This document shows, one piece after another, positions 56,013 through 64,000 of a DNA stretch of 64,000 nt. The notes under the pieces were generated by a model. It made no database searches. It saw nothing but the letters and a program-made list of their open reading frames with translations, and was not told the DNA's origin. Within the stretch, counting starts at the first letter, position 1, and each line of letters opens with the position of its first letter. The position numbers and the translations under genes are program-made. The DNA is taken from positions 10,840,735 through 10,904,734 of the forward strand of contig NC_077237.1 of the NCBI RefSeq assembly GCF_947179165.1, written 5' to 3'. The DNA comes from Solanum dulcamara (Eukaryota; Streptophyta; Magnoliopsida; Solanales; Solanaceae).

Positions 56013-57138
56013 CAAAAGAGTTTGGTATCGATTTTGATATTGAATTTTAGTTTTCTTAGAATAGAATTTAGATATCTTAAGTAAAGACATAGATTGTGTG
56101 TGCAAGGACACAATGTAAGAAAATTCTTATACGCAATTTGAGCTTAGACTAATTGAAGTTGGTATTATAAGCTCAATTTTTCTCTTGTATTTATAATATA
56201 AATATTTGTATGAACAGTACATTTTGGCATCAAATGTGAATCACAAACAACCTAGAAATGCTATTTCTCACAAGCCACATGTAAATCACCTAGTACGTGT
56301 GCTCAATATGCCTTCAAAAAATTGTTGGTTCCTTCAATTTTTGAAGGAAGTTTTGTCAAAGAAAAAGATTCTATTTTTAACAAAACCAACTATGATAGAA
56401 CAACTAATTTTCCATATTACTTACCTCATAAATGATCTGATTTTTACACCATCAATGCGAATAACTCATGAAATACTCTCTTTATTTCAATTTGTTTGTT
56501 TGATTATAACTTGATACAGGGCTTAAAAAAAAAATAAAAAAAAATTGAATCTTGTTATCTTGAACTAGAAATATATAGAATGTATGAAATTGTCCATTAA
56601 TCTTGTGGTGTTAAATATGTCATCTAAAAAATTATAATTAAAAATTTATTAAAAATAAAAGAAATATTTTTTTAAAAAAATAAAATTTAAAAAAATAAAA
56701 ATAAACAAATTAAAACAAAAAGAGTGAACAACCAAGGAAGTCGTGTGTATCTATATAACATTGGAAGTCAAATATTTTAGGCACTTAAAACTTCTTTTTT
56801 CCAATCACATCTTTAGACTTCTCCAACAAATTAGTTATTATATTCAACAACTTTTCAATATGAAGAACTGTTTAAAGAAAAAACAAAACGTTTATATTTT
56901 TTTGTCTTTTACTCTATTTCAAACAAATTAGTTGCAACATAGTTCCTATTTTATTTAATATTATTTTCTAATATAGAAATTCGCATATTAGGTAACACGT
57001 TAGGTTATATACATTACCAAACAAATTGAGTAAAATCACTGTTACCACATAAATGATACAGTAATTAAGACTTTCTTTTATTTTGGTTGTTTTGTCAAAA
57101 TATTAGGCAAAATAATAGGAGACCTAGTGTTGAATTAC
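56013..57138. other. AT-rich intergenic DNA
   Basis: No gene. Short frames at 56206-56514 and 56743-56931 show no recognised domain. The region 56920-57120 has words resembling common MITE ends. Confidence 0.4.
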
Positions 57139-58309
57139 TCTATTATATAAGAGGGAACGTGAGGAGCTTGGGTCAAGCTACCTGCTCAATTAAGCTCCTT
57201 GTATAGTTAAATATTTTATTTTATGTTTAATGATATATTATTTGATTATTTTTATTATTATAAATTAGTAATTTTATTTTAATTTATTTGTCATATTTTT
57301 AGTTTTAGTTTTTTATATTTAAATTATGAAAAAATTATACTATAAATTACTATAATTAACAAGTTAAAATATTTTTACTCTATATTATAAGCCTCAATGT
57401 GAGGAGCTTGGGGTCGACCTACCTGCTTAGTCATCCCAAGCTCCTCACATAGTTAAATGTTTTTTTTTTTTTTTTTTTTTTTTTAGTTAAATGTTTTATT
57501 TTGTGTTTAAATGATAAACTATTTGATCATTTTACACTATTTATATTTAGTAATTTTGTTTTAATTTATTTTTCTTATTTTTATTTTTCAGATGTTATAT
57601 ATTTAAATTATGAAAAAATTACACTATAAATTATAATAATTAACAATTTAAAATATTTTTAAAACATATTAAAATTTTGATTGACTCTCAAAATTTTATA
57701 TGTACCTCATAAATTAGGACAGATAGAGTAACATATATTATTTTTAAATTAAAAAAAATACTGTAAATCACAATAATTAACAACTTAAATTATATAAAAA
57801 CCAGAAGATAGCCACATAAATTGAGATAAATAGAGTAATATGTAAATTGATACAAATGGAGTAATATTTATTGGGCTGCTTAGGATCAAACAAAGAATTG
57901 TCCAATTTGTGTTTCTACTTCAATTTCCTCTATTAATTATATTTAGTACCTTCTCCGCTTCAATTTATTTGTCTTACTTTCCTTTTAAATATGTTATATA
58001 TTAAAAAACATTATGACAAAAATAGTATTATAAATCACAATAATTAAAAACTTAAAATATTTTAAAAACATATTAAAAATTTGGTTAACTCTCGAAATTT
58101 CATGTGTTTACATAAATCGGGATAGAGAGTAATATATATTATTTGGAATTTACATAAAAATACTATAAATCACAATAATTAACAATTCAAAATATTTAAA
58201 AATTATATAAAAATTTAATTGACAATCCTAATTTCTTCTATTTTGTATAAATTGAGATAAATAAAATAACATATATTGAATCCGTGCTTGCACCGGCGGT
58301 TGTATCTAG
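57139..58309 (+). mobile_element. Helitron-like AT-rich element with internal duplications
   Basis: The 3' end has a near-perfect hairpin CCGTGCTTGCACCGG (58282-58296) followed by CGGTTGTAT and CTAG (58306-58309) then a host T, the form of a Helitron 3' terminus. The 5' end is proposed at TCTATTATATAAG (57139), but the base before it is C rather than A. A second start-like copy (TCTATATTATAAG followed by GTGAGGAGCTTGGG) lies at 57372, and the words AAAATATTTWAAAA plus a TAAATTGRGAT-type end recur at least three times between 57640 and 58270, so the interior is a pile of related copies. Confidence 0.4.
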
Positions 58310-59540
58310 TAGGATCATAAAGGCCAATCCAGCCTCATCAACTAAGTAGCAGGCTAGCAGCTACAAACTAGTTTAGAATGACACAAAAAAATAAATCAAA
58401 AAAGAAGAGACAAGAATATCGAATTTACTATAGACTATCCTGAATTATGTGACCCCCCCAAAAAATCTAACCGCTAGAAATTTCTAATATTAAATTTTAA
58501 AAGTTTCATCTAATTAAAACCCATCAAAAGCACAGAATTCTACAACATTATTATGAATATAAAATTAGTGTGAGTCAGTAGATTTATTGAGATGATTTTA
58601 AACTATAAAAAGTAAACATACAAGAAAAAAATCAAGAAAATTCAATATATAATATATATGTATAAAAATTAGTTTTATCTATCAATATAATTTTATGATG
58701 AAAAAGTATCAATTGACTCTCCTTGAACATAGGTAACATCGTCATTGTATACAACTTGAAATGCATTATATGGATCTAACAGGTGTGGATCTAAGGTGTT
58801 GAGTGTGGATTATTATGATTATCATAAATTCTTATCATTGTCTCACTTATAACAGGAAGTTGCTTAATTGATAAGCACACTTTATCTTCAATACCAAAAT
58901 TGTGAATTCAAGTTATTGAGGAAGCAAAAAAGGAATCTTATGTGGGAGAGGCAAAATTATCACCGGTACCTATATAGTACACATGCTTAAGTTCAGTATA
59001 AATTTCACAATAATTGCAACTATAAAATTTTACTTTTTCTATTTCAATTTATGTGACAGTCTAAAAAAGAATGATACATTTACCGTAAGTTTCAATTTTT
59101 TTTTATGCAGAGTTGTTTGTCAACTTGGCTAGTCAAGCATGAGTGATCAAATGATCGAATTACTATGCCTCTCTTGATGATCGTTACTTTTAATGGTGTT
59201 TCTTTTTGGCTGACTCGTCTAGGTGCTCTCCCTTGTCTCATTATTTATCTCATAATCATTTGATTCCATTTTCTTAAATTTCTTTTTTATTTTTAATCAA
59301 ATACGATCAAATAGTTTGGGAGGGAAAGAGTAGATATATTTTGAAAGAAAAATGGATCAAGTAAACATGAGAATATAAAGTTTGATGTTACTTGCAATAA
59401 ATGGTTATTTAGCTAAGTGAGCTGCATACAGGCTGGGCTTTGTTGGTGGGATGCTATTAAAATCATATTCAGGCCTCTCCGGCCCTGAAAAAAAGGACAA
59501 TGAGTTGAAGTACATGTTCATGTAGGCCCAATATCTCTTT
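58310..59540. other. AT-rich intergenic DNA
   Basis: No gene or clear element. A possible MITE end (TTTCTATTTCAATTTATGTG) lies at 59035. Confidence 0.4.
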
Positions 59541-59714
59541 CTCCGTCTCAATTTACGTGACATCTTTCAGATTTCGAAATTCAAAAATAAGACTTTTTCC
59601 CTTTATTTTTTACATAATTCTTAAATATATAAGTTTTATTTCAAAATAAAACTTAAAGATTTCATGTCTTTGTTTAACTTTCAAAATCTGAACGATGCCA
59701 CGTAAATTGGGACT
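59541..59714. mobile_element. Stowaway-like MITE, about 174 bp
   Basis: Left end CTCCGTCTCAATTTACGTGA and reverse-complemented right end CAGTCCCAATTTACGTGGCA continue as inverted repeats through TTCAGATTT, about 33 bases with few mismatches. The interior is A/T-rich and non-coding. Confidence 0.65.
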
Positions 59715-59837
59715 GGACTATTAAAATTATTTGGTGGGCCCACATAAACTCTCTCATGTCACTTCTTCTCGTGTGGCATTGATTTTCATTCTGATCTTTA
59801 TCTTTTGTACTTCCTCTCCAAAAATAATAATTATGGC

Positions 59838-60540
59838 CCACTATAATATAAGCACAAAATTAGTATTAGTAATTATTAAGGCTTTCATTAAACACTACTA
59901 ATAATATCATCATTAGCTAAATGATCATTTATAATGTAAGTTTTATATATCAAATACTTTTCTTTTTGGCTTTATCCCCATCTAAAACACCCCACAACCT
60001 CTTTTCTTTTGTTCAACATTTTTGGCTGACATTTTTTCTCAAATTCAACAAAAAATATTAACAAAAAAGAGTTAACTATGCCTTTAAATATGCGAAATTG
60101 AGCAAATATATCTGTTATTTATATTTTAGTATACAACTAACTATGTCATTATCATCCAATATTTGATTCACATTTGCCTTTATTTTAATGTCATACGCCA
60201 TTTGTCCTAATTTAATTATTAATAAGCGAGTGCATAATATGTGTTTAAAGTATGTGAAATTGAATGGATACACACTTAATTCATTAATAGTTTAAGGACA
60301 TATTTGATCATTTTTTCTCCCAAAAGAATTGATGGCCCACTTAATATTAGAACAAGATTAATTATAAGGTACTTTATTAATCACAACTAATAATATCATC
60401 ATTAGCTAAATGATCATTTATAATAAAAGTATTATATATCATATACTTTTCTTTTTGGCTTTATCCCCATTGTAAAACCCTACCATCCCTTTTCTTTTGT
60501 TCACCATTTTTTCTTAAATTCAGCAAAAATAATTTATCAA
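59838..60540. repeat. About 210-bp direct duplication 0.5 kb apart
   Basis: The block 59838-60055 recurs at 60330-60540 in the same orientation: ACTAATAATATCATCATTAG, AAATGATCATTTATAAT, CTTTTCTTTTTGGCTTTATC and CTTTTCTTTTGTTCA appear in both in order. The spacer (60060-60300) resembles a nightshade MITE (GCGAAATTGAGCAAATATAT). Divergence is around 15% by eye. Confidence 0.75.
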
Positions 60541-61036
60541 ACTAGTACTCAATTAAGTAGGGCCCAAATTACTTTCTATCTCAATCATCTAATTATTTTT
60601 TCCTTTCTTATTTGGCTTTTTATTTCTTTTTCACATTTCCCTCTCTCTAATAATTACGTTTTTATGTAGTTTTATTTTTGGGTGATTGAGTTTGTGCACG
60701 TGTGATGTTGTTTTAAGTTCCATTTATTTCAATTTGATAATAATGAATGTTTTTTTGTTTGTTTAATTGTAACTTATGCTCATTTTCTAAAAAAATGTAT
60801 GATTTAATTAACACTCGACTAATTAAAATTGTAATGTTGGACATGATAAGATAAAAGGGATATAAAAACTTCTTATTTTTCTAAAATATCATATATTTTA
60901 AAACAATTAAAGACGAAAGCATATGTTCGCAATTTCCATTTTCATTCTATTATTATCCTAGGAAATTATATAAAATAATTTGATAAAAAGTGTTTTTTAC
61001 TTTGTTCCTCCTTTTGCAATATAACAGTCATTCTTC

Positions 61037-61229
61037 ATTGATTTTGTGGTGTTTTTTATTTTTTTTAATATTTAAATTGATAGTTTTAAATATTTATTTT
61101 TATTTAATAAGAAAATTGTAGGTCAAAATATTGATTTTCTGGTGGTTTTTAATTTTTAATATTTAAATTGATAGTTTTAAATATTTAATTTTATTTTTAT
61201 TTAATAAGAAAATTGTAGGTCAAAATATC
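61037..61229. repeat. Tandem duplication, about 93-bp unit
   Basis: 61037-61129 and 61130-61229 share ATTGATTTT, AATATTTAAATTGATAG, TTTAATAAGAAAATTGTAGG and TCAAAATAT in order, with small indels. Confidence 0.85.
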
Positions 61230-62529
61230 TTTTCTAATTCTAGAAAACTTTTGTCTTATTGTATAGGTATGCATTATGTAGTATCTAATTCATTATAGAA
61301 AAATTGTTGATAAGAAATTAGTTTTTCATGATTGATTGGTCAAATTTTTTTATAATTAGAAAAACAAGTTAAGTTAAAATTCAAGAATAATTTTCCAAGA
61401 AAGAAAAACAAAATTCATAAATAGCTTTTCGTGCTGATTATCTTTCCTCTCCTTACTCCGCTTCCACCCATCAATAAAATAAAAATTTAGATAACTAATC
61501 AACTAATCTACTAGTAAGTTACACAAGTGTGGAAACAATTAAAAAAAAAATCGAGTCCTTGAGGTTTTGGGATCTCAACTTTTGGTACAAATATTAAACC
61601 AATAGAAGATATTTCAAGATTTTAACATATTCTTCTTTTGTATGTCTTCTTTTTTTATTTATTAAAAACATTTTTTCTATCTTACGAGGTAAAATTAAAT
61701 TTGCATACATTCACATCGTTTTGACAATATATTTTTATTTTTGATTTCTCACTTAGTGTTCGGAGCCGACATTATAACCCCGATTAAATCTGAGTCGCGT
61801 ATTGCAGAATCTATTCGGAGTGTCACTTTTACCATAATTTTTTTCATATCCAAGATTCGAAATCGAGTACCTTAAATGGTGACATTTTGGACTTTGTCGG
61901 CGAAGAGGTGTGTTAAAGTGTTGAACTTCTTAATTATGGGAGGGGAGGGGGGGAGGGGGAGAATGTATTTATTGAACACTTTTTTTTATCTTCTTTCACT
62001 GAACTACTGAAAACTTTGTTGTTGTTTATTTCCTTAGAATTTGTGGGGCTAAGCGTATAAATATCCATTTTTGAAATATCGTTATTTTATTTTTTTATTT
62101 TTTTTGTTTTTCCATAAGCTTACTCGTTTTGGGAATAGTTACAGATGAACATAACTAAAGCTTAAAATAACTTTTTTATTTTCACAAAATAAAAATAAAA
62201 CTATATATACATTATTCTCGTCAAACTTCACTTTTATATTGCGTCCAATATGTTATTACAATTACATTTGAAGTTGGAAATATTTATTGAACACTTTCTT
62301 ATTTTGTTTTTTCTTAGAATTTGTGGACAGGGGCACGTGTGATTTTTGGTTGGTGGACCCTTCAACCCCAAGAAACAAAGAAAATTTAGAATTTTCTTCC
62401 CCATATTTTCCAGTATTTCAGTGACCCTGTTTTTTTAATAAATGCTCTCATAAGATCATATTATTTGTTTTTTTAATTTTAATTCAAAATAAGTAAAATT
62501 TTATATAATTAAGAAATATCAATTTTATT
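61230..62529. other. AT-rich intergenic DNA
   Basis: No gene. 61790-61870 (GAGTCGCGTATTGCAGAATC, ATTTTTTTCATATCCAAGA) is related to 52600-52690. A G-rich run lies near 61938-61960. Confidence 0.4.
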
Positions 62530-62534
62530 TTAAA

Positions 62535-63115
62535 ATCTCTCCATCTCTCTGACAGATAAGATGAGAAAAGCAAGATTAAGATGATTTGGACATGAGCACA
62601 AGAGGGGTATCGATGCCCTAGTTAGGAGGTGTTAATGGTTGAATTTGGGGGTTATGCGGAGGAGTAAGAATAGACCAAAAAAGTATTAGAGAGAGGTGAT
62701 TAGATAAGATATGACGCTACTCCATATCACCGAAGACATAACCTAAGATAGAAAGGAGTGAAAGTCGTGGATTAGGGTAGAAGGCTAGTATGAATAGAAT
62801 AATGTCTTGACATGTGTCGGTTTAGGGTGATCGCAGGTCTAGGCCTGCCTTTATAGTTGTGTTGTTATTGCCTTTGGATTATCACATGTTTTTGCTATCG
62901 TTATTATTCTTGTCTCGTAAAGATTTGCATCACTTTTCATTTTTTTGCAATTGTGCTATATATACTGTTTTTCTCTCTTACTTGAGACTGTGACTTTTGA
63001 GTCAATGGTCTTTCGGAAACAACCTCTCTATCTCTATGAGGTAGTGGTAAAGTCTGCGTATATCCTACCCTCTCCAGACCTCACTTGTGGTATTTTACTG
63101 AATATGTTGTTGTAT
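62535..63115 (+). mobile_element. RTE LINE 3' fragment, copy 3
   Basis: A 5'-truncated RTE copy. 62555-62790 corresponds to the C-terminal block of copy 2 ([12 protein letters not shown] to VEG; here AGATGATTTGGACATG and later GGGTAGAAGGCTAG), with frame breaks. The 3' UTR follows with the family tail (GGTAGTGGTAAAGTCTGCGT, CTCTCCAGACCTCACTTGTG) and ends GTTGTTG near 63113. No target duplication was identified. Confidence 0.8.
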
Positions 63116-63847
63116 CCTTATTTACCTATTTTGAAGACGTTTTTTCTCCAATTATATATTTATATCATATTGCTTTCACACTAGATAATACCTTAATTTC
63201 TCCGTTATTTATACTTATAACTTTATAAAGATACAAATTTAATTAAGAATATTGGTCAAACCCTTCTTAAAAATTAGAAGTAAAATAGTTTCTTAAGAAG
63301 TCATTTATTTGGCCTATTTTATTTATCATGTTTTTTTTCCACGTTTCTTAGAAAATATTTTTTTAAAAAAAAAAGTAATTTGGCTAATCATTTTTATTTA
63401 GTTTGATCATAATTTAATACTATTCTCTTTTTCACCTCATTAATCGCTTCTCTTCATTTATTGAGTAAGAATACAAATACAAATAAATAATCATTTTTTA
63501 AAAATAACAATTGTTTTGGATCACCTATTCATATATATAAGTTATGACAAACTAAAATAGATCGGAGAGAATATATCAAAGACAAAAACATCAAATAATA
63601 TTAATCAAAGACAATAACACCTTCTCCATTTTATTTTACTTAGCCTCTATATTAAAAATAAATATTATATTTTATTTGTTTATTTTATCAAATTAAGAGA
63701 ATTTTACTATTTTTCTCATACTACTCAGCATTCGAAAACTATATAAAATTAGTAATTAAATTTAGAAATTTAAAATATTATTGTTGTTGTATATTTTTAA
63801 TTATTATTTTCTTAAATAATATGATAAATCAATATGATCAATTAAAC

Positions 63848-63881
<34 letters not shown>

Positions 63882-64000
63882 AAGAATGGGTTGAATTAAC
63901 GTGAACACTCTGAATTCAAAGCAAGTCACTTGGGAATTGTTCTGTGGGGCCCACTTAATATTTATTTATTTAATTAATTGAATTAAGAAAGCAACATATA
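63116..64000. other. AT-rich window end
   Basis: No gene is seen up to the end of the window. It includes a poly-A/T patch near 63355-63375 and an (AT)n run at 63850-63878. Confidence 0.45.
63850..63878. repeat. (AT)n microsatellite
   Basis: About fourteen uninterrupted AT units. Confidence 0.95.

Overview
The window is plant nuclear DNA: AT-rich, with GT-AG introns and dense mobile elements. The organism is most likely a member of the Solanaceae. The evidence is RTE-clade LINE fragments with TTG-repeat tails, a TS-like SINE, a Stowaway MITE and a hAT MITE of familiar nightshade type, and a solendovirus/caulimovirus-like endogenous pararetrovirus. The species call is inference.

Three host genes are supported. 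(1) A minus-strand intronless DYW-class PPR protein (4896-7652), probably an organellar C-to-U RNA-editing factor. (2) A minus-strand gene of 13 coding exons over 14.7 kb (10343-25080). Its exons keep one reading frame throughout (1896 nt, 631 aa) and encode EME1, the non-catalytic partner of MUS81 in crossover-junction resolution. (3) A plus-strand gene of five coding exons (36323-39674, 1014 nt, 337 aa) with a predicted 1.6-kb leader intron. It encodes a Golgi nucleotide-sugar transporter of the UDP-rhamnose/UDP-galactose (URGT) type.

Layout: 0.4-2.4 kb, degraded RTE LINE; 3.3 kb, duplicated PPR fragment; 4.9-7.7 kb, PPR gene; 8.3-8.9 kb, long-TIR element; 10.2-25.1 kb, EME1, with a SINE just past its stop and a nest of elements in intron 10; 26-28 kb, candidate Helitron; 28.6-29.3 kb, MITE with 11-bp target duplication; 32.9-34.3 kb, Mutator-like element holding mitochondrial nad7 DNA; 34.5-39.7 kb, URGT-type gene; 41.4-51.3 kb, two direct copies of a 0.85-kb block enclosing an L1-type LINE, two related GTCACGCCCC elements with a 25-bp minisatellite, and a rearranged endogenous pararetrovirus; 52.8-56 kb, TIR elements, one holding a degenerate GACCCGAC array split by a solo LTR; 57-64 kb, AT-rich DNA with MITEs, a second Helitron-like segment and a 3' RTE fragment.

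The genes are not a pathway. PPR and URGT act in organelle RNA editing and Golgi sugar transport, EME1 in meiotic and repair recombination. The most notable structures are in the mobile fraction: an RTE derivative in which the endonuclease region runs straight into the 3' tail inside a perfect 15-bp target duplication; mitochondrial DNA inside a Mutator-like element; and a solo LTR with 5-bp target duplication inside a satellite-like array that itself lies inside a TIR element. All boundaries and homologies come from reading the sequence alone; no database search was run.
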